A stretch of 31,943 nucleotides of DNA from an uncultured Parabacteroides sp. Its GTDB lineage: Bacteria > Bacteroidota > Bacteroidia > Bacteroidales > Tannerellaceae. The stretch lies in contig URZO01000047.1 in assembly GCA_900552465.1 (NCBI GenBank), positions 1-31,943 on the forward strand. Reading direction: 5' to 3'. The position numbers and the translations under genes were made by a program. How positions within the stretch are numbered: position 1 is the first letter of the stretch; every line of letters begins with the position of its first letter. Shown here one piece after another: positions 17,075 through 24,314 of this stretch. Under the pieces are notes generated by a model. It saw nothing but the letters and a program-made list of their open reading frames with translations. It was not told where the DNA came from and did no database searches.

Positions 17075-17101
17075 TTTTGTTATATTTTGAATGATTAGTG
17101 T

Positions 17102-17626
17102 CTATTTCTGATTGTATTTGATTGTATCGAATATCCTGCTGACCAGATAGGTCTGCTTTTTCCATTTTCTCTCTTTTAGCGTATAATGGATCTCTTTCCG
17201 GCTGGTATACAGGCAGATGTCATAAGGCTGTTGCATAGCATAAAAAGAAACGAATAGGTTATAAGGTATCTTGACCGTAGCACGATGTATCCAGGTTGCC
17301 TTTTTAGGCTGGACGAAAAGCATTTCGGCTTTACCTTTGTATAGGGTTTGTCCGTCTGCCGATAAAAAGAATATTGTTTCGGTTTTGCATAGCTCCTTAT
17401 TAATATATGTGTAGGAAAAGAGGATGGAATCGTTTGCCGTGAAATAGGTCAGGTCGTACTCCAGTCCTTTTTTTGCCGTATTGTCCGTACTGCTGAAACC
17501 CTTCTGTGGAAAAATGAAATAGAGGATTCCATTTTCCTGGGGGAGGAAAGAATAGTCTTTGTTTAGCTTCTGTGCCGATATAGGTATTGCAAATAGCAAA
17601 CCGATGATGAAAATGATATATTTCAT
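17102..17626 (-). CDS. Secreted protein of unknown function
   Basis: A 174-aa protein starting MKYIIFIIGLLFAIPISAQ, a clear signal peptide cut after AQ. The mature part is beta-rich with many aromatic residues and no cysteine cluster or catalytic motif that I can see. It lies 27 bases upstream of the zinc-ribbon protein gene and downstream of a stable hairpin. Likely periplasmic; no function assigned. Confidence 0.7.
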   Translation of the reverse strand: MKYIIFIIGLLFAIPISAQKLNKDYSFLPQENGILYFIFPQKGFSSTDNTAKKGLEYDLTYFTANDSILFSYTYINKELCKTETIFFLSADGQTLYKGKAEMLFVQPKKATWIHRATVKIPYNLFVSFYAMQQPYDICLYTSRKEIHYTLKERKWKKQTYLVSRIFDTIKYNQK

Positions 17627-17649
17627 TTTTTGCAGATAATGTTATATAT

Positions 17650-17685
17650 AAAGGATATCCGCTTAGTGAAAAGCAGATATCCTTT
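17650..17685 (-). terminator. Intra-operon hairpin (attenuator or weak terminator)
   Basis: Arms 17650-17664 and 17671-17685 pair over 15 bases with one mismatch and a 6-base loop. It follows the TRL-family gene stop by about 12 bases. The sequence after it on the minus strand is AU-rich but without a pure U-run. It could reduce expression of the downstream genes relative to the small lipoprotein, or protect its mRNA end. Confidence 0.55.
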
Positions 17686-17696
17686 CGTTTGGGTGA

Positions 17697-18005
17697 TTAT
17701 TCTCCGTAGACAATTGTCTCGTAAGTAGTGTAAATACCTAAGATGGTATAATCCCGTTTGTCTACGTGGCTAACTCGTGTGATACCTGCATTTTTTGCCG
17801 CAGTCTGGTAGCTTGCATCACCAATCGCAACCAATCCTAGAATACCCATGGCTGACGAACGTCCTACTTTCTGAGCAACTCTATTACCCGTAACATCTTG
17901 TCCTGAAGTTACATCAGTGTAAGCAACTCCCATAACAGGTGAGGAGGTTACGCCACAACTTGTCAGCATGGCGCATGCACATAGTGCTAAAAACAACTTT
18001 TTCAT
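17697..18005 (-). CDS. TRL-family small lipoprotein
   Basis: A 102-aa lipoprotein: lipobox LTSC with Cys17. The mature part (SSPVMGVAYTDVTSG, then GRSSAMGILGLVAIGDAS, then AAKNAGITRVSHVDKR) matches the TRL-like family as I know it: small lipoproteins with a Gly/Ala-rich central hydrophobic segment and a final strand reading IYTTYETIVYGE. Its role is unknown in general. It is second in the leftward operon and is followed by a hairpin, so its mRNA may be more abundant than that of genes downstream. Confidence 0.75.
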   Translation of the reverse strand: MKKLFLALCACAMLTSCGVTSSPVMGVAYTDVTSGQDVTGNRVAQKVGRSSAMGILGLVAIGDASYQTAAKNAGITRVSHVDKRDYTILGIYTTYETIVYGE

Positions 18006-18076
18006 TGTAGTGTGTATGTTTTACTGTTACCCTTCTCTTAACAGTTTTGTTTATGATTAACCGGAGAGGCGGTTCT

Positions 18077-18982
18077 TTATTCGAATAGTTGGAACCAGAT
18101 CGCTTTCATTCCCGTGTAGTTGCCTATGCGGTCGTCTGTCTTTCCCGTAAGCAGATTTCTCCTTTCTGTTTTACCTTTGTCAAGGATCGCTATTATCTGC
18201 CGGTCATTATTGAAAACGAGGATGTATGAACGTTCGGGAGCAGTCATGCTTTTTATTGTTCCATATATGATTTTATTATTTTCTTTGAGCTGTGCCAGCG
18301 AGTTGTTTAGCTCGTCTGAATTTTTGCATTGGATAATTTGTTGTATGGGCTGAGGATATCCGGCGGCATCGGCAACAGTTGTTTGGGGGTGTGTCGCCGG
18401 TTTTTCAGGTGTACTGCTGCTTTCAACCGGCTTGTTTTCAGCCGGCTTTGATATTACAGCCGATTCTTCTTCTGTCTTCTTTTCTTCTTCAGCCTTTTCT
18501 TCTTTCTTTAAATTGAAAGACCGTTCAAATCCTTCTTGTGCATAATTTTTGGTGGCTTCTGCATCAATCGGAGGATTAGATGAAATGGAAGGTGTATTTG
18601 TGTTTTCTTCCTTCTTCACTACTTCTTCCGTGATCAGGAAGTCCGCGGCAAGTTCCTTTGTATGTATATAGCAGAATATGCGTGGCTTATCGCCATCTAA
18701 CTCTATGATATCGGCATTATATACCGTGTTTTCAATAGAGACAGGATCTATTATCTGTTTTTTCTCCTTTAGCCAAGCTGTCGCTTTTGACAGTAAAGCC
18801 TTTTTTGCAGCATCTTCGGCATCTCCCCATGATTGGGCTTCACTTTCCGTATAAATATATTCGGCATTGTTTTTTATGCTTTTGATTTGCTCGCTCTCTG
18901 GTTGTTGGGCGAAAAGAGGGTTTGCTGAAAAAAGTAAATAAAGCAAAAGTCCCAGTAATGTGTTCGATTTAATCGTTTTCAT
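18077..18982 (-). CDS. Secreted E/K-rich protein of unknown function
   Basis: A 301-aa protein with a signal peptide (ends NPLFAQQ). Residues ~30-135 form a first domain starting with helical KNNAEYIYTESEAQSWGDAED, in which the AEDAAKKALLSKA segment resembles the LPP20-type helix that packs on a sheet. A low-complexity Glu/Lys/Pro/Thr-rich linker spans ~140-205, probably disordered. A C-terminal ~90-residue domain (IIQCKNSDELNNSLAQLKEN...ILVFNNDRQIIAILD) follows. First gene of the nine-gene operon, behind a recognisable promoter. The LPP20 resemblance is weak and no function is assigned. Confidence 0.7.
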   Translation of the reverse strand: MKTIKSNTLLGLLLYLLFSANPLFAQQPESEQIKSIKNNAEYIYTESEAQSWGDAEDAAKKALLSKATAWLKEKKQIIDPVSIENTVYNADIIELDGDKPRIFCYIHTKELAADFLITEEVVKKEENTNTPSISSNPPIDAEATKNYAQEGFERSFNLKKEEKAEEEKKTEEESAVISKPAENKPVESSSTPEKPATHPQTTVADAAGYPQPIQQIIQCKNSDELNNSLAQLKENNKIIYGTIKSMTAPERSYILVFNNDRQIIAILDKGKTERRNLLTGKTDDRIGNYTGMKAIWFQLFE

Positions 18983-19059
18983 ATATGCTTATTGTGTATG
19001 TTTTATATAAATACAATTTGTTTCTGTAATAGTATTTGTCGTATACCCTTTGTTTGTGA

Positions 19060-19067
19060 CAAAAGTA
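19060..19067 (-). promoter_or_regulatory. -7 promoter element (TACTTTTG) for the nine-gene leftward operon
   Basis: The minus strand reads TACTTTTG, matching TAnnTTTG, with transcription expected near 19053 and a leader of about 70 nt to the ATG at 18982. A T-rich tract at the right distance could serve as -33. The box lies inside a GACAA-N5-TTGTC inverted repeat (19058-19072), a possible operator. Confidence 0.55.
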
Positions 19068-19140
19068 TTGTCTTAATTTTAGAAAAAACTTGTTCTATAT
19101 TAAGACTTTTCTGGAGACGTAGAAGAATCAGACTTACCGT

Positions 19141-19189
19141 TATGGTTTTGTGACATCATAAGTATGATTTGCCAAAACCATACTTATGG
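19141..19189. repeat. Interlocked inverted repeats (A-B-A'-B' order)
   Basis: A = TATGGTTTTG (19141-19150), B = CATAAGTATG (19157-19166), A' = CAAAACCATA (19173-19182), B' = CATACTTATG (19179-19188). A pairs perfectly with A' and B with B', but A' and B' share four bases, so the two 10-bp pairings compete. It may form alternative RNA structures or be a set of protein-binding sites. Confidence 0.7.
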
Positions 19190-19272
19190 CTATAATCTTC
19201 AATCAGCATAACGCTACAGCCTTTCTTATCTATTATTGAATTGCCAGTATTTGGCTGAATCGATACTTAGAA

Positions 19273-19310
19273 TCAGACAAATGATTGTCTGACTCTTTTT
19301 AAGTTTTTTT
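19273..19310 (+). terminator. Orphan plus-strand intrinsic terminator
   Basis: TCAGACAA (19273-19280) pairs with TTGTCTGA (19285-19292) around a 4-base loop, followed by T-rich sequence CTCTTTTTAAGTTTTTTT to 19310. The polarity is rightward, but no rightward gene lies upstream within this intergenic region, so it may end a short noncoding transcript or block antisense transcription. Confidence 0.6.
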
Positions 19311-19339
19311 GTAAACTTCATTTATTTGCACTATTTTTG
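19308..19339 (+). promoter_or_regulatory. Bacteroidota consensus promoter for the sigma/caspase operon
   Basis: TTTG at 19308-19311, a 20-nt spacer, and TATTTTTG at 19332-19339 match the -33/-7 consensus (TTTG, 19-21 nt, TAnnTTTG) closely; this is the best promoter in the window. Transcription would start near 19346, leaving a ~195-nt leader to the ATG at 19542. The -33 box overlaps the T-run of the preceding terminator. Confidence 0.75.
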
Positions 19340-19345
19340 TCACCT

Positions 19346-19541
19346 GAATAAACCGTAAAAGCGGAATATGAAAATACTGCACTATTTGATATCCTTTTTT
19401 GCAAATAAATAGGGGATGTACAGTTACTGATCCGGAGACTTCGGGAGGCAAACGTTCCCCACGTAAGCTTTCCTTTGTTACGGTATCGATTCCGACCATC
19501 CGGATACGACCGGATTGAAAATCGATTTAAGATAGATAGAA
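19346..19541 (+). promoter_or_regulatory. Long 5' leader of the sigma/caspase operon
   Basis: About 195 nt of untranslated leader by the predicted start. It contains possible long-range pairing (TCCGG at 19431-19435 with CCGGA at 19500-19504) enclosing G-rich and C-rich segments (CGGGAGG near 19442, TTCCCC near 19455). I do not recognise any known riboswitch class. A regulatory leader is possible but not shown. Confidence 0.35.
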
Positions 19542-20384
19542 ATGATTAAAAGAGTTATATTTATATTGACTGTATTCTTTTTAATAGGAGTTCGACTTCA
19601 TGCACAGCGTATTACAAACGTTCGTTTTGAGCCTTTCGGGCGGGCGGTACGAGTTCATTATACACTGAGCCGCCTGCCGTTTGATTCGTTTGCGGCTTTG
19701 AACCTGTATGTCAGTACCAATGGAGGGGAGAGTTTTACCGATCCTTTGATACAGGTACAGGGAGACATCGGGAAGGTTGGGACGAATGGGGAGAAGACGG
19801 TTATCTGGCAGGCGGTGGACGAGATGGGGCAATTGGACGGGCAAATTGTCTTTGAGCTGCGGGGAGAAGTGGTGAAGGAAAAACAGGAGATGGAAAACCT
19901 GCTGATGTATAATGTTTCCGGCTCGTCTTGTTTTGGCCTGATGTATGGACGTGTGGCCCGCTGGGGCGGTTATGTGAGGGGGAAGACGAATTTCTCGTTT
20001 GAGGATGCTCCTTATACTTGTGATGACTCTGGCGTTTTCAATTATAAAGGAGAAACTGATTATTATGTAGTAGACAAGACCGTGAAACGGAGCCGGCTGG
20101 GAATAACGGGCGGAGTACTGTACCGGCCTGCCGGTTTTCTTTATTTGTATGTCGGAGCCGGTTACGGATATCGGCGTTTGATGTGGCACGCGGAAACGTT
20201 TGACTATTCGGACGGGCAACGGACTGGTGATTTGTGGGCTGTCAATACGCAAAACAGTGCTGATGGTGTTGAGGCTGAGTTAGGAGGTATTTTCCGGTAT
20301 AAGAAACTTGCTGTATCTTTGGGTATGAATACAGTCGGATTCTCTTTCTTTGAAGTAAACGGCGCAGTCGGATTCTTTTTTTAA
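19542..20384 (+). CDS. Secreted Ig-like/outer-membrane barrel-like protein
   Basis: A 280-aa protein starting MIKRVIFILTVFFLIGVRLHAQ, a signal peptide cut after AQ. Residues ~22-110 look like an Ig-type beta-sandwich (VHYTLSRLPFDSFAALNLYV...NGGESF). The C-terminal ~160 residues form amphipathic strands ending in FFF and match the C-terminal half of the product of 13439-14293: TCDDSGVF against ECDDSGVL, SRLGITGGVL against SRLAITGGVL, VGAGYGYR against AGAGYGFR, DGVEAELG against KGVEAEIG. First gene of the rightward operon, 10 bases before the sigma factor. Probably an outer-membrane protein of the system; function unknown. Confidence 0.75.
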   Translation: MIKRVIFILTVFFLIGVRLHAQRITNVRFEPFGRAVRVHYTLSRLPFDSFAALNLYVSTNGGESFTDPLIQVQGDIGKVGTNGEKTVIWQAVDEMGQLDGQIVFELRGEVVKEKQEMENLLMYNVSGSSCFGLMYGRVARWGGYVRGKTNFSFEDAPYTCDDSGVFNYKGETDYYVVDKTVKRSRLGITGGVLYRPAGFLYLYVGAGYGYRRLMWHAETFDYSDGQRTGDLWAVNTQNSADGVEAELGGIFRYKKLAVSLGMNTVGFSFFEVNGAVGFFF

Positions 20385-20394
20385 TACGGGGTAA

Positions 20395-21570
20395 ATGACG
20401 GTACGGGAAGTGATAACAGAATTGATCCGGAAGGAGTGTGAAGCATATCAACTGATAAGGCTCGGTTTGATTTCTTCTGTCGAAGAGGGGGTAGAACGGT
20501 TATTGCCATTATTCGGGACGGTCGATTCTTCTGTCTTTAACGATTTTACCCGGTTTTCAGCCTGGCGTAAAGAGATTCTATTCTCCTTTTATAAACAACT
20601 GGACTATGCCGGTTTTATTCGTAGGGAAGGATCGGATGCACCTTTCAGACGTTTTCTGTTTTATTTAAAGAAGCGGATTACAGGATCTCTGCGTGAACAG
20701 TGTAAAGAGCCTACTATTGACAAAGATCTGGCTGTCCCGCCGGAGACGCTTGCTTTTAAGCTGTCGGTAATGCTGGAAGAAGAACTGTTCGCGAATGAGA
20801 AACTCCGGTTCTTCTCGGCCGACAGTCCGGCACAGGTGGAAGAACTATGCCGGGAGTCGTGCCGGAATTGCTTTCCGGTCGGTTTGCAAGATTTACTTGT
20901 CCGGTTAAAGAAAGATGATCCGGAGTTTTGGGATAGTTTATATCTGAAAATAAAAAAGATAGCCCAAAATGTCACATCTTGGCAATCTGTATCAATACAA
21001 TATAGAAAGGAGATTTTACAGGATACTTGGAGTGATACTTCTCTGTTGTTGCACGATAAGGTGACGGTAGATGATATTCCGGTGTTTGAAACCTCTCTGC
21101 ATTTTCGTAATTATATAGCCCGTATTTGTCTGAATAAGTGCAGGGAAGCGGTCCGGAAACATAATCTTCCGGATATTTCGCTGACTGCTACGGGAGAGAT
21201 ACCTGCCGATACGTTTCTGTCTCCGGAAGAGGATATTCCGGAGATTTGTTTGCAGGAAAATGGTCTTGTGGATATCGATTGTGAAAATGAAGAAGAAGTC
21301 GGGCGTAGTCTTACTCTTATTTTGTGGGACAAACTCGAACCCTGGTATACAGAGCTAACCAGCGGGATAGAGGAAAAGACGGAGCTGATATTCCTCCATT
21401 ATGTCGAAGGATTATCGTATGAGGCGATTGCTGCGGCAAAGGGGGCGGATTTGTCAAGTGAAGAACGGAACCGGCTGGCAGGTAAGCTGAGGCAGGATGC
21501 GGTTCGTGCTCGTCGTATTTTAAGGCAGCGTTTTGTCGTACTTTTGAAAAACAATAAAAGGCATGGGTGA
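20395..21570 (+). CDS. Oversized ECF-type sigma-70 family sigma factor
   Basis: A 391-aa cytosolic protein. Residues ~176-255 fit sigma region 2 (DPEFWDSLYLKIKKIA...FRNYIARICLNKCREAVRKH) and ~328-375 fit the region 4 helix-turn-helix (ELIFLHYVEGLSYEAIAAAKG, then basic helix VRARRILRQRF). ECF sigma factors are usually ~170-200 aa; here a ~165-residue N-terminal extension is added, in which APFRRFLFYLKKRITGSLRE loosely resembles region 2 again. Its stop overlaps the anti-sigma start by 8 bases (21563-21570), the classic coupling of an ECF sigma with its inhibitor. It probably activates this operon or the divergent one. Confidence 0.8.
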   Translation: MTVREVITELIRKECEAYQLIRLGLISSVEEGVERLLPLFGTVDSSVFNDFTRFSAWRKEILFSFYKQLDYAGFIRREGSDAPFRRFLFYLKKRITGSLREQCKEPTIDKDLAVPPETLAFKLSVMLEEELFANEKLRFFSADSPAQVEELCRESCRNCFPVGLQDLLVRLKKDDPEFWDSLYLKIKKIAQNVTSWQSVSIQYRKEILQDTWSDTSLLLHDKVTVDDIPVFETSLHFRNYIARICLNKCREAVRKHNLPDISLTATGEIPADTFLSPEEDIPEICLQENGLVDIDCENEEEVGRSLTLILWDKLEPWYTELTSGIEEKTELIFLHYVEGLSYEAIAAAKGADLSSEERNRLAGKLRQDAVRARRILRQRFVVLLKNNKRHG

Positions 21571-21991
21571 TTGTAAAGAACATAAAGATAGGCAGTTGCG
21601 GGATTATTTCCTGAACAGGCTGAGTCTGGAAGAAACGGAAATCTTCCAGTTTCATCTGCTCCATTGTGAGGCTTGCCGGATAAAGCTGGAACGTATGCGG
21701 CGGCTGGCGCATGAAGAAGAGACAGAATCTGTTTCCGCATTCGATGCGGAAAAGTCAAACGCTAAAAAACATCGTTTGACTTTCTCCGTCTTTACCCGTG
21801 TGGCTGCGGTTGCCGGCTTGCTTGTGTTACTGGCGGGTGGTGGTTATTATTTTACACATATTCCATCGGATGAAGGCTTGCATTTGGAGATGAATGAGCC
21901 GCCTGTTTTTCATTCGGGCGATTCCGTAGTGATTGACACGGACAGTACGGTTGTCGACAAGAAAGAGAAGGAGGTACAAGATGCGGAGTAA
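21563..21991 (+). CDS. Membrane-anchored zinc-finger anti-sigma factor
   Basis: A 142-aa protein with the zinc anti-sigma signature H31-x3-C35-x2-C38 (HLLHCEAC) in a cytosolic N-terminal helix bundle, one transmembrane helix at ~77-98, and a short (~44-residue) acidic extracytoplasmic tail. It would hold the sigma factor encoded just upstream at the membrane until a signal arrives. Its start overlaps the sigma stop and its stop overlaps the start of the downstream lipoprotein, so all three are coupled. The short outer tail suggests the signal is received through a partner rather than by a large sensor domain. Confidence 0.82.
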   Translation: MGDCKEHKDRQLRDYFLNRLSLEETEIFQFHLLHCEACRIKLERMRRLAHEEETESVSAFDAEKSNAKKHRLTFSVFTRVAAVAGLLVLLAGGGYYFTHIPSDEGLHLEMNEPPVFHSGDSVVIDTDSTVVDKKEKEVQDAE

Positions 21992-22955
21992 ATGGATTTT
22001 CCTGTTCGTTTTGTTATGCCTGTTTGCCTGTAAGTCCCGGCAACCGGAAAATGGAACTGTACGGATTGCGAAAGACGAGCAATTGCAGGAAGCAAGCCGC
22101 CAGTTGCTAACCGAAGGTTACCGGACACTGGCCGGAAAGCTGCCATTGGAAGAACAGCTTGCTGAATCCTGGCGTTATCAGCGGGAAAAAGATGCCGGGG
22201 GAGAAGCTCGTTTTTTTGTTGTCTCGGTCCGGTCGAAAGGTGATAGTTTTGATGCGGCCCGTATGCAGGCGGAAAGTCTGGCGAAAGTACAATTGGCCGG
22301 GTTGATGGAAACGCGTGTCGGGCAGCTTGTGACGAACCGGATGGAAACTTCGGACGGGAATACGGTGATGCAGACTATTGCAAGTAGCAAGAATCTGGTT
22401 ACGACACGGCTATCCAATCTTTACCCTCTGATGGAAGTGTATAAGGATTGTCCGGACGGAAGCGTTGAAGTCCAGCTGGTAATGGGATGCGACCGGAGAT
22501 GGGCAAGCGAGATTGCCTGGGCTGTCATTTCGGCCGAGGCAGCGCAACATTCTTCCAGGTCCGGTTCATTTAGCTTTACTCTGACAGGATTGAATAATAC
22601 GTATCGCGCGGGTGAATCATTACGTTTTTCCCTGACGGCGGGACAGGATTGCTATTATCATCTGTTTATATTTGATGCTGCAGGTGTTGACCTGTTGTAT
22701 CCGGGTGAATATGAAGAACGTTCTCTTTTTCTAAAAGGTGTGGAGTATTCCTTTCCGCGAAGCCAGTGGGTTGCCTATAGTGTAGAGAAAGGGAATCGTC
22801 CGGCCCGTTATGAGCAGAATATATTGTTGGTAGTCGCTACGCGGGATGATATTCCTTATACCGGTGAAATGACAGTCAGCAGTGTCCTGGGATGGTTGCG
22901 CCGTGTTCCGGAAGGGCAGAAGAGCGAGCAGTATTTTTCTTTTCTTTCTGAATAG
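21981..22955 (+). CDS. LPP20-like/DUF4384-like lipoprotein
   Basis: A 324-aa lipoprotein. The start at 21981 is chosen over an in-frame ATG at 21933 because it gives a clean signal (MRSKWIFLFVLLCLFAC, Cys17) and is preceded by GGAGG at 21970-21974. Residues ~78-175 resemble the LPP20 domain (VSVRSKGDSFDAARMQAESLA), and ~198-290 fit DUF4384 (GESLRFSLTAGQDCYYHLFI, then DLLYPGEY). DUF4384 proteins recur next to or fused with caspase-fold proteases, which fits the gene two places downstream. Likely anchored in the outer membrane facing the periplasm. Exact role unknown. Confidence 0.75.
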   Translation: MRSKWIFLFVLLCLFACKSRQPENGTVRIAKDEQLQEASRQLLTEGYRTLAGKLPLEEQLAESWRYQREKDAGGEARFFVVSVRSKGDSFDAARMQAESLAKVQLAGLMETRVGQLVTNRMETSDGNTVMQTIASSKNLVTTRLSNLYPLMEVYKDCPDGSVEVQLVMGCDRRWASEIAWAVISAEAAQHSSRSGSFSFTLTGLNNTYRAGESLRFSLTAGQDCYYHLFIFDAAGVDLLYPGEYEERSLFLKGVEYSFPRSQWVAYSVEKGNRPARYEQNILLVVATRDDIPYTGEMTVSSVLGWLRRVPEGQKSEQYFSFLSE

Positions 22956-22963
22956 ATGCGGGT

Positions 22964-24301
22964 ATGAAGAAAAGTCTGTCCTTATATGGTTGGTTGCTGA
23001 TCGTTTGCCTGTGGAGTGCCGGGCATACGGAAGCGGTCATTGCCCAAGTAAGTGCGGATGACGATTTTGAAAATTATTTATCTGCTATAGAAGAAGATTT
23101 TTATACTTTTCAAGATAGCATAAACCGTGATTTTGCCGATTATCTGGAACAGGCATGGCAGGAGTTTACGGTGTATGAAGGAACGGAACCTCCCGTGTAT
23201 GCAGGGGGTGGTGATCCTGCTCCGGCACCCGCCCGGACGGTACGGAGTCATGCGGCGGGCAGTCTTCATGACACCTTTTTCGGGTGCACCTTGCAACTGC
23301 CGGTTTTACCGGCGAAGTCTTTGTCTCTGTCCGGATCGTCTGAAAAGGTGGTGGCAGACGGGTGGCGGAAGTTGGCTACTGAAGATTTTACTTCTTTTTT
23401 CGGCGCTTACCGGAAGTATTCCCGGAAGCTACATCTGAATGACTGGGGTAATTATCAGTTGCTAAAGTATATCAGCCAACAGCAATATGCATCATTTTCT
23501 CAGCAGGAACAGATCTTGTTCTTATTCTATGTATTAAGTAACGCCGGTTACAGGGTGAAAATCGGTAGGGCGGGGGAAACATCTCTGGTTTTGCTGCTCC
23601 CTTTTATCGAAGAGGTTTACAGGCTTCCGTTTATTCGGGTGGGAGAAGAGAAATATTATGTGTTGGATACTGGTTCGGAACGTTTGAAGAAACTTTATTC
23701 TATTGCTTCCGATTATCCGAAGGCGGAGAATATTATATCTTTGAAGATACGGGAGGCATTAGTGTTTCCGGAAAATAACGTAAAGCATATAAACCGGAAT
23801 CTGCTTGATTTCTATGCAACGTATCCGCTTTGTGATTTATCGGTTTATTTCTGTTCGCTCCCTTCCGCGGCTTTTGCCGGATATATGGATACGGTTGTAA
23901 AGAAGAATCTGGAAGGCAGGTCAAGCCCGGAGCAGATCGCGTGGCTGCTGGATTTTGTTCAACAGAAGTTTACTCATAAACCAGATGTAGAGGTACATGG
24001 TTCTGAGGTCTATTATTTTCCGGAAGAAACGGCTTTTTATCCGTATGCGGATTGTGAAGATTTATCTGTATTTTTGTCTTGGTTGGTGAGACGGTATGTG
24101 ACCGGTGAAGTGTTGACCTTGTATTATCCTGCTCATGTGGCTCTTGCTGTTGAAAGTGGTGACGGATATAAAGGTGAGGTTCTGAAGTTCCGGAATAAAG
24201 AATACGTGATTTGCGATCCGTCTTATAGAGGAGCAGCACCGGGAAAAGTGATACCGGCTTGTGCTTCTTTGAAGCCTGTTATTGTTTCGTATTTCAAATA
24301 A
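22964..24301 (+). CDS. Secreted transglutaminase-like cysteine protease-fold protein
   Basis: A 445-aa protein with a signal peptide ending near AQ (residues 27-28). An acidic helical stretch follows (~33-68, DDDFENYLSAIEEDFYTFQD), then a Pro/Ala linker, then a long domain. The C-terminal third holds the transglutaminase/papain-like catalytic triad in order: Cys364 in YADCEDLS, His391 in YPAHVALAV and Asp418 in VICDPSYRG. All three residues are present, so it may be active as a protease or transamidase. It lies eight bases after the lipoprotein gene and ends 13 bases before the caspase start. Substrate unknown; a neighbour-encoded surface or membrane protein is plausible. Confidence 0.8.
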   Translation: MKKSLSLYGWLLIVCLWSAGHTEAVIAQVSADDDFENYLSAIEEDFYTFQDSINRDFADYLEQAWQEFTVYEGTEPPVYAGGGDPAPAPARTVRSHAAGSLHDTFFGCTLQLPVLPAKSLSLSGSSEKVVADGWRKLATEDFTSFFGAYRKYSRKLHLNDWGNYQLLKYISQQQYASFSQQEQILFLFYVLSNAGYRVKIGRAGETSLVLLLPFIEEVYRLPFIRVGEEKYYVLDTGSERLKKLYSIASDYPKAENIISLKIREALVFPENNVKHINRNLLDFYATYPLCDLSVYFCSLPSAAFAGYMDTVVKKNLEGRSSPEQIAWLLDFVQQKFTHKPDVEVHGSEVYYFPEETAFYPYADCEDLSVFLSWLVRRYVTGEVLTLYYPAHVALAVESGDGYKGEVLKFRNKEYVICDPSYRGAAPGKVIPACASLKPVIVSYFK

Positions 24302-24314
24302 AGGAAGGAGAAGA

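Larger units (their letters stand above)
18983..19541. other. 559-bp divergent intergenic regulatory region
   Basis: This gene-free stretch separates the nine-gene leftward operon from the sigma-factor operon. It holds a minus-strand promoter (19060-19067), an interlocked pair of inverted repeats (19141-19189), an orphan plus-strand terminator (19273-19310), a plus-strand promoter (19308-19339) and a ~195-nt structured leader. The decamer AGAATCAGAC occurs twice (19124-19133, 19269-19278) and TGCACTATTT twice (19327-19336, 19378-19387). A minus-strand frame inside 19299-19499 looks like chance. Confidence 0.7.

Noticed and set aside
19299..19499. 66-aa minus-strand frame starting MVGIDTVTKES in the divergent region
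   Set aside because: It crosses the strong plus-strand promoter and terminator T-run, has no promoter or signal of its own, and its second half is low-quality sequence; most likely chance. It would be worth revisiting only if conserved.
19581..20252. 223-aa minus-strand frame opposite the barrel-like gene
   Set aside because: The opposite strand encodes a signal peptide and a domain homologous to another protein in the window; this frame has no recognisable features.
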